This document shows positions 36,215 through 45,413 of a DNA stretch of 64,000 nucleotides, piece by piece. Made by a program: the position numbers and the translations under genes. The stretch is taken from assembly GCF_900101435.1 (NCBI RefSeq), contig NZ_FMZH01000003.1, positions 186,001-250,000 of the forward strand, written 5' to 3'. The stretch is from Pedobacter soli. Lineage in GTDB: Bacteria > Bacteroidota > Bacteroidia > Sphingobacteriales > Sphingobacteriaceae. Each line of letters starts with the position of its first letter. The first letter of the stretch is position 1. Under the pieces are notes generated by a model. The model saw nothing but the letters and a program-made list of their open reading frames with translations. It ran no database searches and was not told the DNA's origin.

Positions 36215-37325
36215 TTCAATATTCGAATCTTACAACTGGGATGATACCAAAGCCAGCATTTACGATAAAACGGCTGCCGATGTTGAAAATGCCCTTGGCG
36301 CACAGCAAAGAAGTCTTGAAGATTTTAAGGCGCTGATTTCGCCTGCTGCTTTGCCCTACCTTGAAGATATGGCGCAGATCAGTCAGCGGTTAACTTTAGA
36401 CCGCTTTGGCCGCACCATACAAATGTACATTCCGCTGTATCTATCAAACGAGTGCAACAACATTTGTACTTATTGTGGTTTCAGCTACGACAATAAGGTA
36501 AGGCGCAGAACGCTTAACCCGATGGAGATTATGCAGGAAGTAGCCGTAATTAAAGGCATGGGTTACGATCACGTGCTCCTGGTAACCGGCGAAGCCAACC
36601 AAACGGTGCATACCGATTATTTTAAAAAAGTACTCGATCTCATTAGTCCGCATTTCTCGCACATTTCTATGGAAGTGCAGCCACTGGATGTGGCCGATTA
36701 CGAAACCCTGATTCCTCACGGCTTAAATACAGTATTGGTTTATCAGGAAACCTACCATCAGGACGATTACCGTAAGCATCATCCTAAAGGTAAAAAATCG
36801 AACTTCCTCTACCGGCTGGAAACCCCTGACCGTTTAGGACAGGCCGGAATCCACAAAATGGGGCTTGGCGTTTTAATTGGTCTGGAAGACTGGCGTACCG
36901 ACTCATTTTTTACAGCCTTGCACCTGTCGTACCTCGAAAAACAATACTGGCAGAACAAGTTCAGCATTTCCTTTCCCCGCTTACGTCCGTTTAGCGGAGG
37001 CCTTGAACCTAAAGTGGCCATGAACGACCGCGAGCTGGTGCAACTGATTTGTGCTTACCGTTTATTTAACAGCGAAGTAGAACTTTCCATTTCTACGCGC
37101 GAAACTATGGCCTTCAGAAACCAGGTTATTAAACTGGGCATTACAGCCATTAGTGCCGGTTCAAAAACCAATCCGGGTGGCTATCAGGTAGAACCACAAT
37201 CTTTAGAGCAGTTTGAAATATCAGATGAGCGTTCGCCGCAGGAAATTGCAACTATGATCAGAAAACAGGGTTACGAGCCCATTTGGAAAGACTGGGATAT
37301 GAGCTTGATCCACAAAACATGTTAG
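36204..37325 (+). CDS. thiH: 2-iminoacetate synthase ThiH (tyrosine lyase)
   Basis: A 373-residue radical SAM enzyme with the cluster motif [10 protein letters not shown] (CxxxCxxC) in the N-terminal barrel, [10 protein letters not shown] and the ThiH C-terminal domain ([26 protein letters not shown]). It splits tyrosine to give dehydroglycine for ThiG. The choice of ThiH instead of the oxygen-dependent ThiO is notable for a presumably aerobic organism. Its end overlaps the thiF start by 7 bases. Confidence 0.96.
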   Translation: MSFNSIFESYNWDDTKASIYDKTAADVENALGAQQRSLEDFKALISPAALPYLEDMAQISQRLTLDRFGRTIQMYIPLYLSNECNNICTYCGFSYDNKVRRRTLNPMEIMQEVAVIKGMGYDHVLLVTGEANQTVHTDYFKKVLDLISPHFSHISMEVQPLDVADYETLIPHGLNTVLVYQETYHQDDYRKHHPKGKKSNFLYRLETPDRLGQAGIHKMGLGVLIGLEDWRTDSFFTALHLSYLEKQYWQNKFSISFPRLRPFSGGLEPKVAMNDRELVQLICAYRLFNSEVELSISTRETMAFRNQVIKLGITAISAGSKTNPGGYQVEPQSLEQFEISDERSPQEIATMIRKQGYEPIWKDWDMSLIHKTC

Positions 37326-38350
37326 TAAAAGCAGAACAGCAACGCTACAACAGGCAAATGCTCTTGCCCGAAATTGGCGCAGCAGGACAGCAGAAACTGA
37401 GGGCAGCTAAAGTACTGGTAATCGGTGCCGGCGGATTGGGTTGCCCGGTACTGCAATACCTGGCTGCCGCAGGAGTTGGCGAAATAGGCATTGTAGATGA
37501 TGATCTGGTAGATTTGAGCAACCTGCACCGGCAAATCCTGTTTAATTCCAGCGACATTGGCCGGCCTAAAGCTGCCGTAGCCTGCGCAAAACTAAGCCTG
37601 CTTAATCCACACGTTAACCTGGACAGTTATGTGCAAAGGTTTGATACTAACTGTGCAGCTACGATTTGTAGTAAGTATAATTTAGTGATCGATTGTTCGG
37701 ATAACTTCGATACCCGTTACCTCGTTAACGACACCTGTGTGGCGCTGGGTAAAACCCTGGTGTTCGGTTCGATATTAAGGTTTGAAGGCCAGATTGCTGT
37801 TTTTAACCATAATGGCGGTGTAAATTACAGGGATTTATACCCCGAACCACCTAACGAAGATATCAGCTGTGCTGATGGAGGCGTAATCGGTACGCTGCCC
37901 GGACTCATTGGTTTATATATGGCTAACGAAACCATTAAGCTCATTTGCGGAATAGGGGAAACGCTCGCAGGTAAACTGATGCGTGTGGATTTACTCAACA
38001 ATACCCAATACGTTTTCAGCATCCAGCCAGACATAACAGTAGCCAACCTAACGCCGCCAAAAACCGAAGCAGCTGTTAAAGAAATAGACCGTACAACCCT
38101 GGCAAACTGGATGGAAACAAAGCCAGCAGAAATTTTCTTGATTGATGTACGCGAAGCCTACGAGCATGAAGAGCACAATATAGGTGGCACTCACATTTCG
38201 CTATACGATTTAAGCAGCACTTTAGACCGTATTCCGGTTGGTAAACTAGTAGTTTGCTATTGCCAAACCGGGCAAAAAAGTAAAATGGCAGTTAAATTAT
38301 TACAGCCGCATTTTGGGGATGAGATATATAGTTTAAAAGGCGGGATCTAA
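37319..38350 (+). CDS. thiF: ThiF/MoeB-type adenylyltransferase fused to a rhodanese domain
   Basis: About 343 residues from the ATG at 37319; a longer frame starts at 37283 inside thiH and is less likely. E1-like domain: VIGAGGLGCPVLQYLAAAGVG (nucleotide loop), DDDLVDLSNLHRQILF, and DCSDNFDTRYLVND with the catalytic Asp. The C-terminal 100 residues are a rhodanese domain with CYCQTGQKS as active-site loop, so one protein adenylates ThiS and may hand it sulfur. The usual CxxC zinc pairs are not evident. Last gene of the operon. Confidence 0.9.
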   Translation: MLVKAEQQRYNRQMLLPEIGAAGQQKLRAAKVLVIGAGGLGCPVLQYLAAAGVGEIGIVDDDLVDLSNLHRQILFNSSDIGRPKAAVACAKLSLLNPHVNLDSYVQRFDTNCAATICSKYNLVIDCSDNFDTRYLVNDTCVALGKTLVFGSILRFEGQIAVFNHNGGVNYRDLYPEPPNEDISCADGGVIGTLPGLIGLYMANETIKLICGIGETLAGKLMRVDLLNNTQYVFSIQPDITVANLTPPKTEAAVKEIDRTTLANWMETKPAEIFLIDVREAYEHEEHNIGGTHISLYDLSSTLDRIPVGKLVVCYCQTGQKSKMAVKLLQPHFGDEIYSLKGGI

Positions 38351-38401
38351 AATCAAAATCGTAGTACTGAACTTACGCCTAAGCAGAAGTTAAGAGTAAC
38401 A

Positions 38402-38690
38402 TTAGAGAGAATCCGTCATTCCCACGAAAGTGGGAATCTTAATGCTTTCGCTATTGTGCACCTCTCTTTTGCCCGCGCTAGTTATTAAGAGCCCCTGAAA
38501 CGAGTTCAGGGTGACGTTAGAGAGAATCCGTCATTCCCGCGCAGGCGGGAACCACGAAGTGTTCAGCGAAGCTAATCTTAATGCTTTCGCTATTGTGCAC
38601 CTCTCTTTTGCTCGCGCTAGTTATGGAGAGACCCTGAAACACCCGTCCGACCAGCCGGGCGGAAGTTCAAAGTGACGGCGAGGTGGTGAT
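38402..38690. repeat. dispersed intergenic repeat, two tandem copies
   Basis: Copy A (about 38402-38517) and copy B (about 38518-38690) share TAGAGAGAATCCGTCATTCC, ATGCTTTCGCTATTGTGCAC, CTCTCTTTTGC and CGCGCTAGTTAT. Each also holds a CCCTGAAAC word. Copy B carries an added piece (CCACGAAGTGTTCAGCG) that reappears inverted at about 61910-61935, and GCCGGGCGGAAGTTC that reappears inverted near 61340 and 61977. It fills the whole 412-bp gap between thiF and the FecR gene. Confidence 0.75.
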
Positions 38691-38762
38691 GACTGAGGCG
38701 ATAGCGATAAATGTTTCTCTTGAAGCTTTTCCCTTTCCGGGGTGCCCACAGGCGGATAGGGA

Positions 38763-39443
38763 TTACTGAGTCTGCACTTTACGCAACCCCTCCCCAGGCC
38801 TAAACACCAGATTTTCGGTCGGTTTTAGAAAAATCATCTGCTTGCCCCAGCACACTTGAACCCGTCCTGTAATTACCTTTACACGAACCTGATCGTTATT
38901 AAGCCCGATATAAAAAGAAGTACCCAGCACTTTGGTGATAACTGCACCCGAGGTAATAATAAACGGGTGTTTATGATCTTTAGCCACTTTAAAAAAGGCA
39001 TTCCCTTTAAGTAAGGTTACCGCCCTTATGTTATGGGTAAAATGTTGGGGATACCGGAAACTGGAATGGGCGGCCAGGTAAACCGTACTTCCATCAACCA
39101 GCTTTACCGAATCGATATTAGCTGCTGTGCTGAGTGTAATGGCTTTAGGGTTAATTTTAGCGTTTAACAAAATCCCCGCACCTACCGTTAAGGCAACCAG
39201 GGCTGCAGCAGCATACTTGATGTAGCTGGTCCACGATTTGGTAAAGTGGGCACGCTTTTTAATCTGGGTGTAAATCTCTGCCGAAACAGCGGCCTTTTTA
39301 CCCATCTGCTCGCCATCCCATTCGGCACTTTGGTATTCATTACTAAAGAAACTTTCCAGCAGTCTGCTTTCTGCTTCGGTAATGGTTCCCTTTTCTTCTT
39401 TTTCTACCAGGTGCTCCAGGTAATGCATTTCTTTTTTGCTCAT
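38763..39443 (-). CDS. FecR family anti-sigma factor, short form
   Basis: A 226-residue protein: cytoplasmic N-terminus of about 74 residues that should bind the sigma factor, one membrane segment (about 75-94), then a FecR domain (about 102-200, with VKLVDGSTVYLAAHSSFRYP and the VTLLKGNAFFKVAKD and GTSFYIG strands). It stops about 25 residues after that. FecR proteins of Bacteroidota normally go on with a DUF4974 domain of about 70 residues; it is missing, and translation past the stop does not resume it. It is 57 bp after its sigma gene. Confidence 0.9.
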   Translation of the reverse strand: MSKKEMHYLEHLVEKEEKGTITEAESRLLESFFSNEYQSAEWDGEQMGKKAAVSAEIYTQIKKRAHFTKSWTSYIKYAAAALVALTVGAGILLNAKINPKAITLSTAANIDSVKLVDGSTVYLAAHSSFRYPQHFTHNIRAVTLLKGNAFFKVAKDHKHPFIITSGAVITKVLGTSFYIGLNNDQVRVKVITGRVQVCWGKQMIFLKPTENLVFRPGEGLRKVQTQ

Positions 39444-39500
39444 AGTACTTGTATTCGGGTATAAGTACCAAAGGGGGCAAAAAAGTACTATGGCAGACGA

Positions 39501-40052
39501 TTACGAAATCGTTAAATTATGGTTAAGTAATATTAACATGTAAATCCCGAAAGGGATAATCAGTCCGGAGGTTTCGTTGCTGTGAAACCTTAACTGCTTT
39601 AAAGCCGAGGTGAGCTGGTTTTTAACCGTTTGCTTAGAAAGATTAAGCGCTTTGGCAATCTCGTCGATATCCATCTCCCTGATTTTGTTCATCACCAGAA
39701 TCTCTTTCCTTTTTTCAGGTAAGCGCGCCAGCAGCACATTAAGCTGATCCATCAGTTCTGCCTCAAGCGTACCTACATGATCAACCAGATAACTTTCAAA
39801 GTTATCTTCCATAATGGTCGTATCCAGTTTTTTCCGACGGTATTCTTTCAAAACCTGGTTTTTGGCTGCCCTGAACAGGTAATTTTCTATCGACAGGATG
39901 CTTACCTCGGCGCGTCGTTCCCAAAGATCAGTAAAAATATCCTGTACAAAATTCTGCGAAAGATGTTCGTCCCTCGTCATCCGAAAACAGAATGCATACA
40001 GTTTCTCCCAATGGCGGATATAGATGTATTCAAATTCTTTAAGGCAAATCAT
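39501..40052 (-). CDS. ECF sigma factor of the FecR-paired type
   Basis: A 183-residue ECF sigma factor: region 2 (about 1-75, FCFRMTRDEHLSQNFVQDIF then LWERR) and region 4 (about 100-160, LPEKRKEILVMNKIREMDIDE then IAKALNLSKQTVKNQL). The last 22 residues, from SGLIIPFGIYMLILLN on, are hydrophobic, an odd tail for a cytoplasmic sigma factor. It is divergent from the large surface-protein operon and with its FecR partner is its likely regulator. Confidence 0.9.
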   Translation of the reverse strand: MICLKEFEYIYIRHWEKLYAFCFRMTRDEHLSQNFVQDIFTDLWERRAEVSILSIENYLFRAAKNQVLKEYRRKKLDTTIMEDNFESYLVDHVGTLEAELMDQLNVLLARLPEKRKEILVMNKIREMDIDEIAKALNLSKQTVKNQLTSALKQLRFHSNETSGLIIPFGIYMLILLNHNLTIS

Positions 40053-40343
40053 GGGGATGATTAATTTTTAAGCCTAAGAAAAGAAAAAGATGTAGCCTGC
40101 ATTTTACTTGAAGGTTATGTTTTAATTAAATCTTGGCATTCAGGCGGCTCCTCATGGAAGATAAAACCAGCCTGATCAACTTTTTTAATCTGCCCAACCA
40201 AAAAATAAACGGCCAAACAGGCTTTAACACTAAATGCACGATTTTCAGTCGATTATACCCGATTTTCTACCTTTTATTTAAGGATTTTCATCTTTTTTTA
40301 AAGTAGAATATAGCAGTTTTGATTTAACCAAACCCATATCCTT

Positions 40344-40402
40344 CCCGGCTTCGGGCAGATATGAAAACATGATAAGCGGCTGTCCCCAAAAGCTGGCTTA
40401 TC
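40344..40402 (+). other. two hairpins in the sigma - susC spacer
   Basis: CCCG-GCTT-CGGG (40344-40355) and GATAAGC/GCTTATC (40371-40377 with 40396-40402), extended inside by GCT/AGC. They lie 290-350 bp from the sigma start and 440-490 bp before the first susC. The stretch 40053-40343 is AT-rich and shows nothing else I can name. Confidence 0.4.
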
Positions 40403-40428
40403 AAACAAATTAACCAAAACGATTGATT

Positions 40429-40626
40429 ATGAAAAAACCATTACTTCACAAGCAAGGCTTTCTGAAGGTTTACCAGGCTCCAATCCCAATCCATTTCTGT
40501 TGCTTGTTACCCGATGCTCAGTTGCCAGCGCAATCCTATCACCAAACGTATGCAAAAGCAGGGCTTTACGGCGATGCCAAAATCCTAATGTTTCAGGCTC
40601 AAAGCCAGAATTTACAACCCAATTAA
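40429..40626 (+). CDS. possible small ORF in the susC leader, uncertain
   Basis: A 65-codon frame opening with MKKPLLHKQGF, 27 bp after a hairpin and 212 bp before susC. It has Cys-Cys at about 25-26 and no membrane segment. The composition (many Gln, Ala and Pro) does not match any protein I know, and the opposite strand also has an open frame over the same stretch, so this may be non-coding sequence within a repeat element. Included because no other explanation covers these 200 bp. Confidence 0.2.
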   Translation: MKKPLLHKQGFLKVYQAPIPIHFCCLLPDAQLPAQSYHQTYAKAGLYGDAKILMFQAQSQNLQPN

Positions 40627-40689
40627 GCAAGCCCCTGAATTTTAAAGGTAAAAACAGTTAAACAGTTCCTCCCCGGCGCAAAACACCTT

Positions 40690-40813
40690 CATGAAATGCG
40701 GCTGTAAGGCTCTTTCATGCCGATGTTAAGGTATTGACCACAATAGTGGTCCGGGAATTTATTTGCCCTGCCGAAAGGCGTGGAAGGGATCTGTATTGCT
40801 GTTTTTTAAACAG
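40690..40813 (+). other. structured 5' leader of the first susC: four hairpins in a row
   Basis: In order: CATGAAA/TTTCATG (40690-40696 with 40713-40719); GACCAC-AATA-GTGGTC (40736-40751); GCC-GAAA-GGC with outer CCCT/AGGG (40766-40788); CTGTTT-TTT-AAACAG (40799-40813). The susC ATG follows 24 bp later. The second and third are perfect short stems, one with a GNRA loop. It does not match a riboswitch class I can recognise. Confidence 0.5.
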
Positions 40814-40837
40814 ACAAGCCAACAAACGTGATATAAA

Positions 40838-43800
40838 ATGAACAAAAAAAATCAAGCATTAGATTCCGATCTAAACCAGCTTCAGCCGGGATGTTTATTT
40901 AAAAACATACCCAAAAAGATGGGTTTATTTTTAGTGCTATCCACCATGATTAGCTGCGCGGTTAACCTTCAATCGCATGCGAAAAGCACAGCTAACTTAA
41001 CCGTCGCCTGCTTTCAGGATACCACCAAAAAAGCAAAGCAGCAGGTTGCTATCGATTCAGTAATACTGGTAAGCTATGTATCCAAAAGCAATACCGATAC
41101 CGTAAAACTCAACCAGGTAAGCAAATATCCTTTTATCTCCCTGCAGCAAGCCTTAAAAAGTAATGCCAAAGGCCTATACGTGCAGGAAATTACCGGCGAG
41201 CCGGGCAGTGCCAGCCAATCGATGTTATTGAGAGGCTTAAGCCGTCCTTTATTATCAAAAGCTAATGTTGCAGAATCGCAACCAGCCGTTTATATTAACG
41301 GTATTCCCTTAATAGGCGATAATCCTTTTGTGTATAATGTACAGGAATACGATTTTTCGCCTATAGGGCCTGCCACCAACCTGTTATCGGCTATCGATCT
41401 GGATAATATCCAATCTATAAACGTAATCAGCAACCTGGCGGCTGTTTCTATTTATGGGCCACGTGCAGCTAATGGTGCCATTTTAATTACCACCAAAAAT
41501 GCACACCAGGGCAACCGCGAAATTTCGGTGAACAGCTATTTCGGTTTTGCCGCTAAAAACAAGGTAACCACTACCAATGGCCGAGATGAAAGCCTCTTCC
41601 GCAACATTTTCTACAATAAATATGCTACAGCAGAAGATTTCGACAAGTACCCGGCTTACCTGGCCGATGCCACCAACGAAAACTATTACGGCCGATCGGA
41701 CTGGACCGACCTGTACTACAAAAATGCAGCGTTGCACACCATCAACGCCAGCATAACCGGTGGTACCTCGCGATCTAACTTCAGGTTTTTTGCCGGCAAT
41801 ACCTCTAATGCAGGCAATGCCGATGATACCCGCCTTAACCGCTATAACGCAGCCTTTTTTATCAATGTGCTGCCGCTGAAATGGCTCACCATCTCAACCA
41901 TGGTTAACGCTACCCGCCTTAACCGCGACCGCAACCGCTCGCTGCGCGACCGTTTTGCGGAAATGCAGTACGTACCCGACCTCATTAGCCCGATAGCGCC
42001 AAACAAAACCATTTATGGCAACTATTTAAGCGAGTACGAAGAAAAAACCATCGATAACAACATCAACAATGTATTACAGGGTTCTTTTTCGGCTAATGCC
42101 AGGTATAAAAACTTCGATTTCATTACCCGCATATCGTTTGATTACAATGAAGGTATGCGCGATTTGTTCTATCCAAGCACTTTAATGGATGGGAACAATT
42201 ACATCTCTAACTTTTACGCTTACAACCAGCGCTTAAATATCGACAACTCGATTGCCTACAATTTTAAAGTAAACAAAGCCCAGGTGTTTAAAGCTTTGTT
42301 TGGCCATACGCTTTCGCGCGATGTAAATAAGTACAATTACCTGCAGGGTTACAAAGGTACCAGCGATTACATCCGGATTAACAGCGTAGATGGCGATGTA
42401 AACGAAGGCGACTATTTACAGGCCCAGGGCTTTTTCACCAAAAAATTTACCGACAAGCAAAAAATCAACATCAGTTCTTTATACGGCAGTTTTGATTATA
42501 CGCTGAACAACGAGTTTTTTGCTACCCTGGTAGCCCGTACTGATGGAGCTTCGAATATGCAGGCCAATAACAGATGGTTCTTTTCGCCATCGGTAAATAC
42601 CAAATGGGACATTACCAAATACCTTAAAAGTGCTGTACTTAATAATTTAAGCTTAAACGCCTCTTATGGTCGTTTGGGTACGCTTAACATTACTGATGTA
42701 TACGGCGCAGGCCCGCAATATGTAAGCGATCTGGGCTGGAGCTCCAATAAATCAGTAGGTTCTTATGGTGGTATTGGTACGCTATCACGCCCTTACAGCT
42801 CAGGCTGGATTGGTTACGATATTCCATGGGCCTATGTGCAGGCATTAGAAGTGGGTACTGACGCTGCATTTTTAAACAACAGGTTGCAAACCCGCCTGTC
42901 GTTCTATTCTAAAACCAACAAGCGCATGCTGTTAGGCGTTCCGGTTAATGCCGAATCGGGTTATACCAGGGAGTATAAAAGCGGCATGGATGTAAACAAT
43001 AAAGGCATCGAGCTGGCCATTTCGGCCGAGATTCTTAAAGCCAAAGCTGGCGAGCTGGGTTGGAATGCCGATTTCAACATTGCTTTTAACCAAAATACTT
43101 TAAAGGCCCTTCCCAATAACCTGCAGGAGATTACCATTGGCAACCAGAAACTAACTGTAGGTAAACCTGTAGATCAGATTCTGGTATTACAAAGCCAGGG
43201 CGTTTACCAAACCGATGTAGATGTGCCTGTAAATCCGGCCAATTTCCAGATCATGACTTACAAAGGCCTGAAACTGCATGGCGGCGACCCGAAATGGAAA
43301 GACCAGAACGGCGATTACGTGATTGATGAAAACGATAAAGTAGCCATGGGTGGTTATATGCCGCGCATTGTGGGCAATTTTACCAGCAGCTTTAGCTACA
43401 AAGGCTTTAATCTCGATTTCAATATTTACTTCGCCTTAAAACGAAGCATCATCAACCAATCGGCAGCCAATCAGCTCGATTTCATTAACAAAACCGGTAA
43501 CAACAACATCAACTCGGTAAACGAAATTACTTTCTGGCAAAAGGGCATTAATGTAGCCGATTACCCGATTTACAACCCCTGGAGCGCCGTACAATCGTAC
43601 CGTAGCGATCAGGATATTTTTATCGAAAACGGCTCGTATGCCAAGTTAAGATCGGTTTCGCTGGGTTACGATATCTCAAAGTTCAGGTATTTCAACAAAA
43701 CCTTCCGTAAAATTTATGTCTACGCCGCAGCACTTAACCTCTATACACTGAAAAGTTATACCGGTGGCGACCCCGAACTGGTGAGCTATACCGGCGAAGA

Positions 43801-43861
43801 TACCGGTTATGGCCTGCCTATACCGAGAACATTCACATTAGGTTTAAAAATTGATTTATAA
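40838..43861 (+). CDS. SusC-like TonB-dependent receptor without the CarboxypepD_reg domain
   Basis: A 1007-residue receptor. The N-terminus is long before a hydrophobic segment (about 28-50), so Met28 (40919) may be the start of the signal peptide. Between signal and plug there are only about 60 residues (rich in Lys, Val, Ser, Asp) without CarboxypepD_reg or STN features. The plug contains MLLRGLSRPLL and PAVYINGIPLIGDNPF and the ANGAILITTKNA end; the barrel ends TLGLKIDL. It is the first gene of the 20-kb operon, 11 bp before its SusD. Confidence 0.9.
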   Translation: MNKKNQALDSDLNQLQPGCLFKNIPKKMGLFLVLSTMISCAVNLQSHAKSTANLTVACFQDTTKKAKQQVAIDSVILVSYVSKSNTDTVKLNQVSKYPFISLQQALKSNAKGLYVQEITGEPGSASQSMLLRGLSRPLLSKANVAESQPAVYINGIPLIGDNPFVYNVQEYDFSPIGPATNLLSAIDLDNIQSINVISNLAAVSIYGPRAANGAILITTKNAHQGNREISVNSYFGFAAKNKVTTTNGRDESLFRNIFYNKYATAEDFDKYPAYLADATNENYYGRSDWTDLYYKNAALHTINASITGGTSRSNFRFFAGNTSNAGNADDTRLNRYNAAFFINVLPLKWLTISTMVNATRLNRDRNRSLRDRFAEMQYVPDLISPIAPNKTIYGNYLSEYEEKTIDNNINNVLQGSFSANARYKNFDFITRISFDYNEGMRDLFYPSTLMDGNNYISNFYAYNQRLNIDNSIAYNFKVNKAQVFKALFGHTLSRDVNKYNYLQGYKGTSDYIRINSVDGDVNEGDYLQAQGFFTKKFTDKQKINISSLYGSFDYTLNNEFFATLVARTDGASNMQANNRWFFSPSVNTKWDITKYLKSAVLNNLSLNASYGRLGTLNITDVYGAGPQYVSDLGWSSNKSVGSYGGIGTLSRPYSSGWIGYDIPWAYVQALEVGTDAAFLNNRLQTRLSFYSKTNKRMLLGVPVNAESGYTREYKSGMDVNNKGIELAISAEILKAKAGELGWNADFNIAFNQNTLKALPNNLQEITIGNQKLTVGKPVDQILVLQSQGVYQTDVDVPVNPANFQIMTYKGLKLHGGDPKWKDQNGDYVIDENDKVAMGGYMPRIVGNFTSSFSYKGFNLDFNIYFALKRSIINQSAANQLDFINKTGNNNINSVNEITFWQKGINVADYPIYNPWSAVQSYRSDQDIFIENGSYAKLRSVSLGYDISKFRYFNKTFRKIYVYAAALNLYTLKSYTGGDPELVSYTGEDTGYGLPIPRTFTLGLKIDL

Positions 43862-43872
43862 GCACATTTACA

Positions 43873-45411
43873 ATGTATAACAAAATAAAACCAGCCAGAA
43901 ACGTAATCAAAAAGATTGGGATGTTTATGCTCATCGGTACGGTATTGCTATCGGGCTGTAACAAAGAACTCGACATCGATTCTACCCACCTGGTAAACGA
44001 AAGCAACAACTGGAAAAGTTTAGCCGATGCCCGTTCAGCCCTGCTGGGTTCGTACGGTTTGCTCAGGGCTGCGCTTGCCGATAACAATGCCCACTGGCTG
44101 TATGGCGATTTGCGCATGGGCGATTTTAAAGCCACTTCGCGCCTGGATTTAAAGGCCGTTACCGAAAACAATTTAAATGCGCCTTATCCCGTAGTAAAAT
44201 CGTTGAGCAACTGGCGCAAATTCTATGCAGTAATTAACAGTTGTACGGTTTTTATTGATCGTGCAGGCGAAATTTTAAAAAACGACAAACAATACACCGA
44301 AGAAAACTATAAAATTGATGTGGCCCAAATGCGGGCGCTCAGGGCCTTTACCTATTTTTACATGGCGCGCATCTGGGGCGATATTCCATTAATTACAGCC
44401 TCTACCGACGGTAATTTTATTGAGCGCCCAAAAGTAGCATCAGAAATTGTACTGCAGTTTGCCACCAGCGAATTACTGGCCGCTGTAAACGCCCTGCCTT
44501 ACCGTTACGGTGCTTTACAAAACGGCTTAAACCAGCAGAGTTATTACGGTAAGGTGGCGCCTTACTGGGATGGCATTTTACTGAACCGCATTTCGGCCTA
44601 TGCTATCCTGGCACATATTGCAGCCTGGCAAGGTAAATACCTCGATGCGGTGGCCTATGCTAAATTCGTAATGACCAACTTCGGTTTAAGCGGTGCCATT
44701 TATACCACCACACCCAACCTAACCAAGGTTGATGGTTTATTTTATGGCAATAACGCCTCGCAACTGGTAGGCTTTCCGTTTAATTACAACACCGCCGAAA
44801 TGAGCGCTGTTGGCCATATCGAAGACCTTGTTCTTGCAGCGCCCATCATTTCAAAAGCGGTACCGCAAATTAAAATGCCCGACGATGTAATTGCCGGCAT
44901 TTTTAACGAAGCAAACGACCTCAGGTTCAGGTTCGATCCGCTTACCGGCCTGCCCGTATCCGATTATTTCAGCGGATATGGCACTTCGAATACCGTATTC
45001 AGCAAAATTAAGTGCATCCGTAATGCTTCTACCGATGGTACACTGGCCATTTACAGCTCGGCACTGGTATTTACCCGCATGGAAGAAATTACCCTGCTTT
45101 ATGCCGAATCGCTGGCTGCTATAGGCAGTATGGACGAAGCTACCGACGCCTTAGACATTGTACGCAACAGCCGTGGTATTGGCCTGTACAAAGGTACAAA
45201 CGCCGGATTAATTGATGCCATTTTTGCCGAACGCCGCAGGGAGTTAATGGGCGAAGGCTGGCGCTGGTACGATCTGGTACGCTACAACAAACTGAAAAAC
45301 AACGACCCTAAATTCACCGACCTGATTAAAAAGGGCGGCATTTACTGGCCTATTGATGAAGAAGTGCTGAGCACCAATGCAAAAATTACACAAAACGAAT
45401 ATTGGAGGTAA
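43873..45411 (+). CDS. SusD/RagB family lipoprotein, first pair
   Basis: A 512-residue lipoprotein (lipobox LLSGC, then Asn-Lys-Glu). SusD helical repeats follow, with QMRALRAFTYFYMARIWGDIP and, near the end, AERRRELMGEGWRWYDLVRY (each quoted in up to 20 residues), ending WPIDEEVLS...NEYWR. It caps the preceding SusC. Its last codons TGG-AGG-TAA also form the ribosome-binding site GGAGG of the next gene. Confidence 0.92.
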   Translation: MYNKIKPARNVIKKIGMFMLIGTVLLSGCNKELDIDSTHLVNESNNWKSLADARSALLGSYGLLRAALADNNAHWLYGDLRMGDFKATSRLDLKAVTENNLNAPYPVVKSLSNWRKFYAVINSCTVFIDRAGEILKNDKQYTEENYKIDVAQMRALRAFTYFYMARIWGDIPLITASTDGNFIERPKVASEIVLQFATSELLAAVNALPYRYGALQNGLNQQSYYGKVAPYWDGILLNRISAYAILAHIAAWQGKYLDAVAYAKFVMTNFGLSGAIYTTTPNLTKVDGLFYGNNASQLVGFPFNYNTAEMSAVGHIEDLVLAAPIISKAVPQIKMPDDVIAGIFNEANDLRFRFDPLTGLPVSDYFSGYGTSNTVFSKIKCIRNASTDGTLAIYSSALVFTRMEEITLLYAESLAAIGSMDEATDALDIVRNSRGIGLYKGTNAGLIDAIFAERRRELMGEGWRWYDLVRYNKLKNNDPKFTDLIKKGGIYWPIDEEVLSTNAKITQNEYWR

Positions 45412-45413
45412 CG

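Noticed and set aside
38763..39443. FecR shortened by a frameshift near its end
   Set aside because: Reading past the stop in the same frame gives no DUF4974-like sequence and the segment beyond is repeat DNA, so a simple frameshift is not supported.
40427..40630. Minus-strand 67-codon frame opposite the possible leader ORF
   Set aside because: It is the mirror of the plus-strand frame; no start context and no partner gene on that strand. It does lower confidence in the plus-strand ORF as well.
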